Shown here in pieces: positions 35,331-43,487 of a stretch of 64,000 nt of DNA. Source of the stretch: an uncultured Verrucomicrobiota bacterium (GTDB taxonomy: Bacteria > Verrucomicrobiota > Verrucomicrobiia > Opitutales > Opitutaceae); contig CAIOCT010000126.1 in NCBI GenBank assembly GCA_903856725.1, forward strand, positions 46,275 to 110,274. Reading direction: 5' to 3'. Each line of letters begins with the position of its first letter. Within the stretch, counting starts at the first letter, position 1. The notes under the pieces are model-generated. The model searched no databases and was not told the origin of the DNA. It saw only the letters and a program-made list of their open reading frames with translations. Position numbers and translations under genes: made by a program.

Positions 35331-36569
35331 TTAAGCGACGAAGCGTTTGATAATCAACGTCGAATTAATCCCTAACATACCAAAAGAATTATTAAGAATG
35401 ACGTCTACGCGCGCAGCTTTTTTTGCCTGATTGATAACTAACCCAGGTATATCACATTGAGGATCAAGGTTATCCACATTAATACTAGGATGAATAATCA
35501 AATCATCAAAACTTGGTAAATTACCAGCCAACTCGAGAGCCCCAGCTGCGCCCATGGCATGACCAATAAATCCCTTGGTATTGTTAATATGCGGCGGGGA
35601 ACTTCTGCTCTTAAAAACATCCGCGATGGCGACGCATTCCTGGATATCTCCTTGGGGGGTTGAGGTAGCGTGTGTATTAATTAGATCAATATCCTCGATG
35701 GTCATGCCAGCATTCGCAATCGCCTTACGCACACATTCGGCCTGACGCTCGGGATTCGGGAGAACGTAATCAGTGGCATCGGAATTTACATGATAGCCCG
35801 CGATTTCGCCATAAATTTTGGCGCCACGGGCTTGAGCATCTGCGAGTCGCTCGATGGTGTAAATGCAGCCGCCCTCAGAGATAACAATGCCGTTACGGGC
35901 CTGATCAAAGGGCCGACTAGCCTTTGTTGGGTCCTCGTGGGCAGCGAGCGCATTTTGGCTCTTGAAGCCCGCAAAAATACCGAAGGTCTGCGGGCTTTCG
36001 CTCACACCGCCAGCCAAAGCAAAATCAACTTCGCCCAGCCTCAGCATCTGGGCGGCATGAATCAGCCCCATGTTGCCGGCCGCGCAGGCCGCGCCGATAG
36101 TATAAGCTGGTCCTGTGATTCCTAAATTAAGGGAAACCTCTCCCGCGGCATTATTTGCCACGGTGCGGGGATTATGGTGATGCGACCAGAACTTCGTGTC
36201 GTACTTGAACTGAGAAATATTATAGACCTCGTTTTCAGTTTCCACGTTGCCGTGCTCAGTCACGCCGAGATAAATCCCCACGCGGCTTTTATCACGAGTG
36301 GCCAAATCCACACCGCTATCAGCCAAGGCCTCGCGTGCACAATAAATACTGATACCGCCTACGCGGGTTCCGATTCGCACATCTTTTTTCTTTTGATATT
36401 TCAGCGGATCAAAGGTGCACATTCCGGCTGGGTGGCGTCCCATGTAACGCACGTCAATCGTGGTGATGCCCGATACCCCGGAAAGCAGGTTTTTCCGAAA
36501 TTCAGCGAGGGAGTTACCATTGGGAGCGGTGAGCCCAATACCTGTAATGACGATGCGGGTTTGCTTCAT
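35331..36569 (-). CDS. 3-oxoacyl-ACP synthase, KAS II (FabF) type
   Basis: A 412-residue ketosynthase. The catalytic Cys162 is in 'AYTIGAACAAGNMGL', His300 in 'INTHATSTPQGDIQE', Lys332 in 'NNTKGFIG', and His337 in 'FIGHAMGAAGALELAG'. 'MKQTRIVITGIGLTAPNGNS' is the usual start. Compared with housekeeping FabF, the nucleophile loop (ACAAG rather than ACTSG) and 'THATSTPQGD' (rather than AHGTSTPAGD) differ, suggesting a specialised enzyme. It condenses malonyl-ACP with an acyl-ACP. It is the first gene of the lipid locus, divergent from galE with 66 bp between, so its promoter must lie in that spacer. Confidence 0.92.
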   Translation of the reverse strand: MKQTRIVITGIGLTAPNGNSLAEFRKNLLSGVSGITTIDVRYMGRHPAGMCTFDPLKYQKKKDVRIGTRVGGISIYCAREALADSGVDLATRDKSRVGIYLGVTEHGNVETENEVYNISQFKYDTKFWSHHHNPRTVANNAAGEVSLNLGITGPAYTIGAACAAGNMGLIHAAQMLRLGEVDFALAGGVSESPQTFGIFAGFKSQNALAAHEDPTKASRPFDQARNGIVISEGGCIYTIERLADAQARGAKIYGEIAGYHVNSDATDYVLPNPERQAECVRKAIANAGMTIEDIDLINTHATSTPQGDIQECVAIADVFKSRSSPPHINNTKGFIGHAMGAAGALELAGNLPSFDDLIIHPSINVDNLDPQCDIPGLVINQAKKAARVDVILNNSFGMLGINSTLIIKRFVA

Positions 36570-36635
36570 GGAATTCTTGAAATAAAAGAGATTTGCCTAG
36601 CCAACGTAAATCCAAACGCAATACAAGTCTAGGTA

Positions 36636-37628
36636 ATGAAAGTCCTTGTTGCAGGCGGTGCAGGATACATTGGCAGCCATTGCGTGCGGCAGTTGCTGGC
36701 TGCCGGGCATGACCCTGTCGTTTTAGACAATTTCTCCTATGGGCACCGCGCTGCAGTACCAACCGGAGTGCGCCTGCACGAGGCCAGCCTTGGCGACGCG
36801 CCGGCTCTCGATCGTATTTTCAAGCAGGAGAGCGTCGACCTCGTCATGCATTTTGCTGCCTATTGTTATGTCGGTGAATCCGTCACTGCGCCGTTAAAAT
36901 ATTATCTGAATAACGTTGCCGCTACTTACACTCTCCTCGATGCGATGCGGCGGCATGGGGTGAAGAAATTCGTCTTCTCATCGACCTGCGCCACTTACGG
37001 CGTTCCCGCCACACTCCCCCTGGTCGAGGGTATGCCGCAGGCCCCCATTAATCCCTATGGTCAGACCAAATTGGACGTGGAGAATGCCCTCAAATCTCTC
37101 GCGCACAGCGATGGACTCAGTTTTGCCGCGTTCCGCTATTTCAATGCCGCGGGAGCAGCTGAGGACGGAAGTATTGGTGAGGATCATGATCCGGAAACGC
37201 ACCTTATCCCTCTCGCAATTGGAGCAGCGCAGGGCAATCGGCCCGCGTTGCATGTCTTCGGCACCGACTACCCCACTCCTGACGGCACTTGCCAGCGCGA
37301 TTACGTCCATGTTGATGATTTGAGCCGAGCCCATATCGCAGTCTTCGAAAAGCTCGCTCGCCCCGGTGCTAACCACTTTTACAATCTAGGTACGGGTACG
37401 CCAACCTCAGTGCGTGAAGTCATTCAGGCAGTCGAGCGCGTGACAGGCTTGAAGGTACCTGTTAAATTGGGTGAACGCCGGGCTGGCGATCCACCGGCGC
37501 TCTACGCCAATTCAGCAAAAGTTCAAACTGAGCTCGGCTGGAAACCTAAATTCATGTCGATTGAGCCCATCGTTGAAACTGCTTGGCGGTGGCATTCTCG
37601 CCAACCGAAGGGCTACGGCGATCGTTAG
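36636..37628 (+). CDS. galE: UDP-glucose 4-epimerase
   Basis: A 330-residue extended short-chain dehydrogenase. The NAD motif is 'VLVAGGAGYIGSHCVRQLLA'. The catalytic pair is Tyr-x3-Lys in 'NPYGQTKLDVENAL' with Ser/Thr in 'FVFSSTCATYGVP'. 'FRYFNAAGAAEDGSIGEDHD' and 'RDYVHVDDLSRAHI' are typical of GalE. It interconverts UDP-glucose and UDP-galactose for surface polysaccharides and galactose use. It stands alone, divergent from the ketosynthase gene and convergent on the sigma54 activator with 44 bp between. Confidence 0.94.
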   Translation: MKVLVAGGAGYIGSHCVRQLLAAGHDPVVLDNFSYGHRAAVPTGVRLHEASLGDAPALDRIFKQESVDLVMHFAAYCYVGESVTAPLKYYLNNVAATYTLLDAMRRHGVKKFVFSSTCATYGVPATLPLVEGMPQAPINPYGQTKLDVENALKSLAHSDGLSFAAFRYFNAAGAAEDGSIGEDHDPETHLIPLAIGAAQGNRPALHVFGTDYPTPDGTCQRDYVHVDDLSRAHIAVFEKLARPGANHFYNLGTGTPTSVREVIQAVERVTGLKVPVKLGERRAGDPPALYANSAKVQTELGWKPKFMSIEPIVETAWRWHSRQPKGYGDR

Positions 37629-37672
37629 GAGCGAACTTCGAAGCTGCTCCGCACCCCAAAGTTGCGAGGTGA

Positions 37673-39034
37673 TTACTTTTTCGCCGAAGATTTTTTCACT
37701 TTCTCGGCAACAGGCAACGTGGCTCCCCGCGCCACCATGGCGGCGGTGAGAGTGGCGATCAGCATCGTCGGTTCGCGGGCACTGAGCTGAGTATAAATTT
37801 GGTCGAATAAAGTATCGAGACCAGCAGGGGCTGCCGTGATCGTCTGTTTTAACCTTAGCTCTTCGGGCAAGTCGGTGGGTAAAATGGCCTCTCCCTGCGC
37901 AATGACCGCGCTGCGATAAATCATGTTTTCAAGCTCTCGAACATTTCCGGGCCAATCATGACGACAGAGAATAGCCAAAGCTTCGGGCGATACCTTTCTA
38001 GCTTTGGTCTTTTTAGTTTTAGCTAAATTTTGCAGAAAAAAATCAACAATTTGGGGGACATCCTCCACTCGTTCACGCAACGGGGGCAGACGCAGACGCA
38101 CTACATTCAAACGATAATAAAGATCTTCGCGAAAAGCTTTTTCTTTAACGAGCAGTTCGAGATTTTTATTAGTCGCAGCAATTACACGGACATTCACTCT
38201 TAACGTTTCCGAACTGCCGACTCGCTGAATCTCCCCTTCCTGTAGCACTCGTAATATTTTCGTCTGAGTGGTCGGGGTCATGTCGCCGATTTCATCTAAA
38301 AAAATAGTCCCGCCGTCGCATACTTCAAATTTCCCTAGTCGCTGACCCGTTGCTCCCGTAAAAGCGCCGCGCTCGTGACCGAATAGCTCACTTTCGATTA
38401 AATTTTCAGGAATCGCCGAGCAGTTAATAGCGACAAACGGTTTGCTACTGCGATGGCTGTGACGGTGAATACTGCGCGCCACCAATTCTTTACCGGTGCC
38501 ACTTTCCCCCGTGATCATCACGGTGACATCGCTGGTCGTAACTTGACCAATAATTTTGAAAACCTGCTGCATCGGTCCAGAGGCGCCGACGATACCTTCC
38601 TTGTGCTCATCGGAATTAATCACTGGCTGCACGCCGCCAGCCGAGCGAATGGCGGCCTGGGTACTCAAAGCGCTTTGTACGAGCGCGATCAAGCGAGCTG
38701 GATCAAAAGGCTTCATGACGTAGTCAAAAGCCCCGTACTTCATCGCCTCGATCGCAGTTTGCGCTGTGCCGAAAGCGGTCATGAGAATCACCAATTGCTG
38801 AGGATTAGCCGCGCGGATATGCTGCAAAGTTTCCAGTCCGCTAATTCCTGTCATGCGATTATCGAGTAACACGACATCTGGCGCTTTTTGTTTAACGGCG
38901 GCGACACCCGCCTCACCATGCGGCGCTTCTTCAACGCAATAATGCTGCGCGGTGAGCACCCGGTTCAGCGAGTAACGCACCTCAGCGTCATCATCGACGA
39001 CCAGAATGCGAGGAACTGAAAGAGACTCGTTCAT
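37673..39034 (-). CDS. NtrC-family sigma54-dependent response regulator lacking the Fis DNA-binding domain
   Basis: A 453-residue protein. The receiver domain has acidic residues in 'ILVVDDDAEVRYSL', phospho-acceptor Asp58 in 'VVLLDNRMTGISG' and Lys in 'DYVMKPFDPARL'. The AAA+ domain has Walker A 'GESGTGKELVARSIHRHS', the sigma54 contact 'GAFTGA', Walker B 'GGTIFLDEIGDM' and arginine fingers near 'YYRLNVVRLRLPPLRERVED'. After 'LPTDLPEELRLKQ' only about 55 residues remain, ending 'VAEKVKKSSAKK'. The usual Fis-type helix-turn-helix (GN-x3-AA-x2-LGI-x-R) is missing. The preceding helix 'LFDQIYTQLSARE' is present, so the end looks truncated. It may activate sigma54 promoters from solution, or be inactive on DNA. 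No kinase is adjacent. Confidence 0.9.
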   Translation of the reverse strand: MNESLSVPRILVVDDDAEVRYSLNRVLTAQHYCVEEAPHGEAGVAAVKQKAPDVVLLDNRMTGISGLETLQHIRAANPQQLVILMTAFGTAQTAIEAMKYGAFDYVMKPFDPARLIALVQSALSTQAAIRSAGGVQPVINSDEHKEGIVGASGPMQQVFKIIGQVTTSDVTVMITGESGTGKELVARSIHRHSHRSSKPFVAINCSAIPENLIESELFGHERGAFTGATGQRLGKFEVCDGGTIFLDEIGDMTPTTQTKILRVLQEGEIQRVGSSETLRVNVRVIAATNKNLELLVKEKAFREDLYYRLNVVRLRLPPLRERVEDVPQIVDFFLQNLAKTKKTKARKVSPEALAILCRHDWPGNVRELENMIYRSAVIAQGEAILPTDLPEELRLKQTITAAPAGLDTLFDQIYTQLSAREPTMLIATLTAAMVARGATLPVAEKVKKSSAKK

Positions 39035-39183
39035 GATTAGATCAGGAAAGTGAAACGTGAGTTCCGCAAGGCTCGTTTTATTTCCATGCGCGCTCTCCTA
39101 GGTAAATAAGCTAGGCGCAAGTTTGGTCCATTTCGAATGACATTTATGCCGAGAAACTTTAAGGATTTTGCTTTGAATATCAG

Positions 39184-39195
39184 GTTCAATTGAAC
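39184..39195. promoter_or_regulatory. Perfect 12-bp palindrome, possible operator
   Basis: GTTCAATTGAAC is fully symmetrical and lies in the 281-bp divergent spacer between the sigma54 activator and the GMC oxidoreductase gene, 121 bp before the latter's ATG. It could be a regulator site; no regulator is identified, and a 12-bp palindrome can arise by chance. Confidence 0.3.
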
Positions 39196-39315
39196 ATTAA
39201 CTAGAAACGTGTCATCCCGTTTAGTTGCCCCACTGAAGGTGAATTTTAGCGAAATTTTTCCCCGCTGAACTTGCTCATTTAACCTCCTCCGCTCTGCTCC
39301 GGCGGATTAATACCC

Positions 39316-41118
39316 ATGGCTTTGCTTACGTCCCGAAAAACCCAACCGAAATATGACGTTATCGTCGTAGGCTCCGGCGCCGCCGGTGGTCAGACCGCCT
39401 ATACTTTAGCTATGGAGGGGGCAAAAGTTCTGATGCTGGAAGCGGGGCGTAATTATGATCCCGTCACGGAAACTCCCATGTTCGAGACGAATCATCAGGC
39501 GCCACTTCGCGGGGCAGTTACTCCGGATAAGCCTTTTGGGTTTCACGATGCTACCGTGGGCGGTGGTTGGCAGGTTCCAGGTGAACCTTATACGAATGCT
39601 TCCTCTGATCCCCAGCGACAATTTATATGGTGGCGCTCGCGCATGCTCGGCGGTCGCACCAATCACTGGGGGCGAATCGCTCTTCGCAACGGGCCGTATG
39701 ATTTCAAGCCCTACACGCGCGATGGTCTTGGTTTTGACTGGCCGATTTCGTATGAGGATGTAGCGCCTTACTACGATAAGGTTGAAATGCTCATTGGGGT
39801 TTATGGAACGAACGAAGGCATGGAGAACACGCCTAATTCGCCGGAAGGCGTGTTGCAACCTGCGCCTAAATTGCGCGCGGGTGAACAGTATGCCCAGAAG
39901 CACGGGAAAAAAATCGGCCTTCCCATTATCCCGATTCACCGCGCAGTCTTAAGTCAACGGCTCGATGGCCCCCGGCTCGCCGCTAAGTTGCACCCGCATA
40001 ACCCCGCCGCTCAACGTGTCCTGATTCAAGCGATGAGCGAGCGGGCGGCTTGTTTTTGGGCCACTGACTGCGGACGAGGGTGCTCTATTCGCGCCAACTA
40101 TCAATCGACGACGGTGCATCTGCCGCCCGCGCTCGCTTCGGGTAACCTCGATATTCTCACCGATGCTATGGGCTATCGCGTGCTTGTGGATGAGCACGGC
40201 AAGGCTACCGGGGTTTCCTATATCGATCGCCAGACACGAGAGGAAAAATCAGTTTATGCTCGCGTTGTGGTGTTAGCCGCCAGCTCGGCCGAGTCCGTGC
40301 GCATGCTCCTAAATTCTAAATCAGCGCGCTTTCCTAACGGGCTCGCCAACTCCAGTGGCTTTGTCGGAAAATACATCATGGATACGGTCGGGGCCGACTT
40401 GGGTGGTCAAATTCCCGCACTTGAAAACCTGCCGCTGCATAATGAAGATGGCGCGGGTGGCGCTCACGCATATGCCCCGTGGTGGCTTTATAAAGAACAG
40501 CACGCCGGAAAATTAAATTTCGCCCGCGGTTACCACCTTGAATTCTCCACCGGTCGGCGCATGCCAAACGTGCGCACGGGCTCGCGCATGGAGTACCTCA
40601 CTGGTGGAAAATATGGCGTCGGCTACAAAGAAGACATGCGGCGCTATTTCGGCTCATTCGTTGGTTTCTCAGGGCGAGGCGAAATGATCCCGAATGAGGA
40701 TTCATTCTGCGAACTTGATCCCATCGTTAAAGATAAGTGGGGGATTCCAGTTTTGCGATTCCACTGGAAATGGTCTGAGCACGAGACCCGCCAAGCCAAA
40801 CACATGCAAGAAACCTCTGTTGCCATTATTGAAGCAATGGGTGGCACGACCTCCGCTCGACCTAAAGAAAATGGGCGAGATGCCATCATTACCGGGGGCA
40901 TGGTTATCCATGAAGTCGGAGGCGCCATCATGGGGACTAATCCCCGAAACTCCGTGACGAATCAATGGGGGCAAACGTGGGATGTGCCCAACCTTTTCAT
41001 CACCGATGGCGGCACTTTTGTAAGCAATGCTGATAAGAACCCTACCCTCACCATCATGGCACTCGCCTGGCGAACCAGCGACTACCTGCTTGAGGAAATG
41101 GGCAAAGGAAATTTGTGA
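39316..41118 (+). CDS. GMC-family FAD oxidoreductase (membrane sugar/polyol dehydrogenase type)
   Basis: A 600-residue flavoprotein. The FAD fold is 'VIVVGSGAAGGQTAYTLAME' with Glu in 'VLMLEAGRNYDP'. 'RSRMLGGRTNHWGRIALR' is the GMC signature region. The C-terminal catalytic part has 'GGMVIHEVGGAIMGTNPRNS' (active-site His) and 'NLFITDGGTFVSNADKNPTL'. It belongs with large subunits of gluconate 2-dehydrogenase-like enzymes, which oxidise sugars, sugar acids or polyols. The small subunit follows with a 4-bp overlap (GTGA at 41115-41118). No signal is seen on this subunit, so it probably travels out with its Tat-bearing partner. The usual cytochrome c subunit is absent from the window. Confidence 0.88.
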   Translation: MALLTSRKTQPKYDVIVVGSGAAGGQTAYTLAMEGAKVLMLEAGRNYDPVTETPMFETNHQAPLRGAVTPDKPFGFHDATVGGGWQVPGEPYTNASSDPQRQFIWWRSRMLGGRTNHWGRIALRNGPYDFKPYTRDGLGFDWPISYEDVAPYYDKVEMLIGVYGTNEGMENTPNSPEGVLQPAPKLRAGEQYAQKHGKKIGLPIIPIHRAVLSQRLDGPRLAAKLHPHNPAAQRVLIQAMSERAACFWATDCGRGCSIRANYQSTTVHLPPALASGNLDILTDAMGYRVLVDEHGKATGVSYIDRQTREEKSVYARVVVLAASSAESVRMLLNSKSARFPNGLANSSGFVGKYIMDTVGADLGGQIPALENLPLHNEDGAGGAHAYAPWWLYKEQHAGKLNFARGYHLEFSTGRRMPNVRTGSRMEYLTGGKYGVGYKEDMRRYFGSFVGFSGRGEMIPNEDSFCELDPIVKDKWGIPVLRFHWKWSEHETRQAKHMQETSVAIIEAMGGTTSARPKENGRDAIITGGMVIHEVGGAIMGTNPRNSVTNQWGQTWDVPNLFITDGGTFVSNADKNPTLTIMALAWRTSDYLLEEMGKGNL

Positions 41119-41771
41119 ACTACTCAACTGATTTGCCCCGACCCGATCGCCGCACGGCGATCAAATGGATGCTGACGGCCTCGGCGTCCACCACGCTGCT
41201 AAGTAGCTTTGCCACCGCCACCCCATCCACAGAGGCGGCCCCGGTCACGGGTTCGGGCTACGGCACTGATCCTCGCTTGCAGAAAACTTATCAACCCGGT
41301 GAACTTTGGCCCCTCACGCTCAGCGAAGCCCAGCGCGTGACCGCGGCGGCGCTCTGCGCCGTGATTATTCCTGCTGATGCGACTTCGCCTTCCGCCGCGC
41401 AACTCCATGTCCACGATTTCATCGATGAATGGATCAGCGCCCCCTATCCTACCCAAGCTCTCGATCGGACGCTTATTCTCGATTGCCTCAAGTGGATTGA
41501 AGCCGAAGCACAGCGTCGCTTCGGGCGTAATTTTCCCACGCTAACCGACCGCGAAAAAACCGCAATTTGCGACGACGTTTGTTTCGTCAAGACGGCCACG
41601 CCAGCATTCGCCGACGCCGCTAAATTATTCACCCGGTTTCGTGATCTAACCGCTGGTGGATTTTACACCACACCGGAAGGCATGAAGGATCTCGGCTATA
41701 TCGGCAATATCCCGCTCGCTAGTTTTGATGGTCCCCCGCCAGAAGTTTTAAAAAAGCTCGGTCTCCTCTAA
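41115..41771 (+). CDS. Gluconate 2-dehydrogenase subunit 3 family protein
   Basis: A 218-residue protein starting at a GTG inside the GMC stop codon. The N-terminus has a twin-arginine-like signal ('RPDRRTAIKWMLTASASTTL'), so it is likely exported folded by Tat. The mature part shows the family pattern 'LTLSEAQRVTAAALCAVIIP' then 'DATSPSAAQLHVHDFIDEWI'. This small subunit accompanies GMC dehydrogenases and is thought to bring them across the membrane. Overlap with the large subunit gene implies a fixed ratio of products. The SGNH hydrolase gene begins 10 bp later in the same direction. Confidence 0.85.
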   Translation: MNYSTDLPRPDRRTAIKWMLTASASTTLLSSFATATPSTEAAPVTGSGYGTDPRLQKTYQPGELWPLTLSEAQRVTAAALCAVIIPADATSPSAAQLHVHDFIDEWISAPYPTQALDRTLILDCLKWIEAEAQRRFGRNFPTLTDREKTAICDDVCFVKTATPAFADAAKLFTRFRDLTAGGFYTTPEGMKDLGYIGNIPLASFDGPPPEVLKKLGLL

Positions 41772-41781
41772 AAATCCTCCT

Positions 41782-42927
41782 ATGCCATTTCATCGTTTTC
41801 TCCTCACCAGCTGCGCCATTTCCGCCCTTGCCTTAGTCGGCTTGGCTCAAACGAAGCCCACGGCCGCGGCTCAGACTACGGCCGCCCGGCCGGCACCCGT
41901 TGAACCTAAATTATCCTGGCACGATGTCACTACGTGGGGCGTTGAGGGTCGAGCCTTTGGCGATCTGAAACGCGAGCGCTGGTTTGATCGTTTTCCCGCG
42001 ATTGCTGATGGAAAAGTCACGCCTGCTGTCTGGAACCTCAGTCGCGACAGCGCAGGCATGATGGTACGATTCAAGACGGACTCAGCTATTATTTGGGCAG
42101 ATTACACCCTCTTCCGCGAGCGCTTGAATGGCGTAAACATGACTCCCATTGGAGCCAGTGGACTCGATTTGTATGCACGCGACGATACCGGTCATTGGCG
42201 CTGGGTGGGCGTAGCTCGACCAGAAAAAAAAGAAGTCCGTGTTGAACTCATTAATAGTCTCGCGCCTGGACTTCGCGAATACGCCATCTACTTGCCGCTC
42301 TATAACGGGGTGGAAAAACTCTCTATCGGAGTCGACCCAGCTGCACAATTTGCTCCGCTCGCGCCGCGCACCGATAAGCCCGTTGTATTTTATGGCACCT
42401 CCATTACGCACGGGGCTAGCGCTTCGCGACCAGGGATGGTGCACACCGCAATTCTCGGTCGCCGGTTTGACCGCTCGGTAATCAACCTCGGTTTCTCGGG
42501 CAACGGCCGCATGGATGCGGCCGTCGGTGACCTGCTCAATAAAATTGATGCGGCTATTTACGTCATCGATTGCCTGCCCAACATGGATGCAGCGGGTGTT
42601 CGCGAAAAATGCATTCCACTGGTTAAGCAACTTCGCGCCGCCCACCCCATTACCCCTATCGTGCTAGTGGAAGATCGCCGTTTCCCTAATTCTTGGATTC
42701 AGCCGAAGAAAAACCAGTTTCATAACGATAACCACGCGGCTCTTCGCGAGTGCTTTGAAAAGCTGAAATTAGCTGGAGTAACTGGACTCTACTACATTCC
42801 TGGCGACGATTTCCTAGGATCTGATACGGAGGGATCCACCGATGGCTCCCACCCCAATGATCTGGGTTTTCTCCGCCAAGCCGACGTGATGGAGCCGATT
42901 CTCCGCGCGGCGCTACAGGGACGCTAA
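41782..42927 (+). CDS. Secreted SGNH/GDSL hydrolase with GxDLY N-terminal domain
   Basis: A 381-residue exported protein. The Sec signal ends near residue 22 ('FLLTSCAISALALVGLAQ'). An N-terminal beta domain (about residues 45-195) carries the GxDLY motif in 'GASGLDLYARD'. The C-terminal SGNH domain has the nucleophile Ser in 'VVFYGTSITHGASASRPG', Gly in 'INLGFSGNGRMD', and the Asp-x2-His pair in 'TDGSHPNDLGFLRQ'. The two-domain set resembles Pfam SGNH_hydr_N plus Lipase_GDSL_3 and is common in polysaccharide-degrading bacteria, probably removing acyl groups from glycans. It follows the oxidoreductase pair by 10 bp and likely shares its transcript. Confidence 0.87.
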   Translation: MPFHRFLLTSCAISALALVGLAQTKPTAAAQTTAARPAPVEPKLSWHDVTTWGVEGRAFGDLKRERWFDRFPAIADGKVTPAVWNLSRDSAGMMVRFKTDSAIIWADYTLFRERLNGVNMTPIGASGLDLYARDDTGHWRWVGVARPEKKEVRVELINSLAPGLREYAIYLPLYNGVEKLSIGVDPAAQFAPLAPRTDKPVVFYGTSITHGASASRPGMVHTAILGRRFDRSVINLGFSGNGRMDAAVGDLLNKIDAAIYVIDCLPNMDAAGVREKCIPLVKQLRAAHPITPIVLVEDRRFPNSWIQPKKNQFHNDNHAALRECFEKLKLAGVTGLYYIPGDDFLGSDTEGSTDGSHPNDLGFLRQADVMEPILRAALQGR

Positions 42928-43487
42928 TTTTGGCGTTTATTGACTGACCGCTATCATTTCCTAAGCGCATCGCTCCATCAGCGCTGCGCTTTAGCTACAG
43001 TAGCCTAGGTTTAGCGTGAACCTTGAGTTTACCATTTTTCGAGGCAAACAGCGACCAAGCAACTTGCCAGCGCATCGTTATCGCTGACCACTTCAGGCTC
43101 GATCTTGCGCAGACGCCGGATGCTCCAGATGTAGTCAATGAGTCACATATCACCATCGAGCACCACGGCGCTTTGCAGGTGTTCAATAAAGAATTCCCCT
43201 GCCGACGAACGCACCCCACGATATCGCGGTAATCGAACGGACCTTCCGCCAACACCAACGATTAGGTAGGTAAGAATCTAACCATGCTTATAGGAAGCGA
43301 CCTCAACTAGCTTCGAAAGTATTTCAGATCATTACTTTTAATGAGCTGAACTTCCGGCGGCTTTCGATCACGCCATTACCGTATCGGCTATCATGCCTTT
43401 GGCCTCGTCAGATTGGCCCGAAAAGCTAACCTCAGATGAGACCGTGAAATTCTAAATTTTGTTTCCTCAGGTTACTATTTTCCCAGC
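42928..43487. other. 560-bp stretch without an intact gene
   Basis: Between the SGNH hydrolase and the propeller protein I see no complete gene with family likeness. It holds an inverted repeat AAGCGCA/TGCGCTT (42963-42969 and 42985-42991) without a T run, a possible coding relic on the minus strand (see the separate entry), and presumably the promoter of the next gene in its last 200 bp, which I could not define. Confidence 0.6.
43029..43250 (-). pseudogene. Possible decayed coding fragment
   Basis: One minus-strand frame ending in TAA at 43029 reads as normal-looking protein on both sides of a single internal TGA: '...SSAGEFFIEHLQSAVVLDGD' before it, 'LIDYIWSIRRLRKIEPEVV' and 'SDNDALASCLVAVCLEKW' after it. 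There is no start with a ribosome site. Protein-like composition around one in-frame stop suggests a gene remnant. I do not recognise the family, and the frame may be open by chance. Confidence 0.25.
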
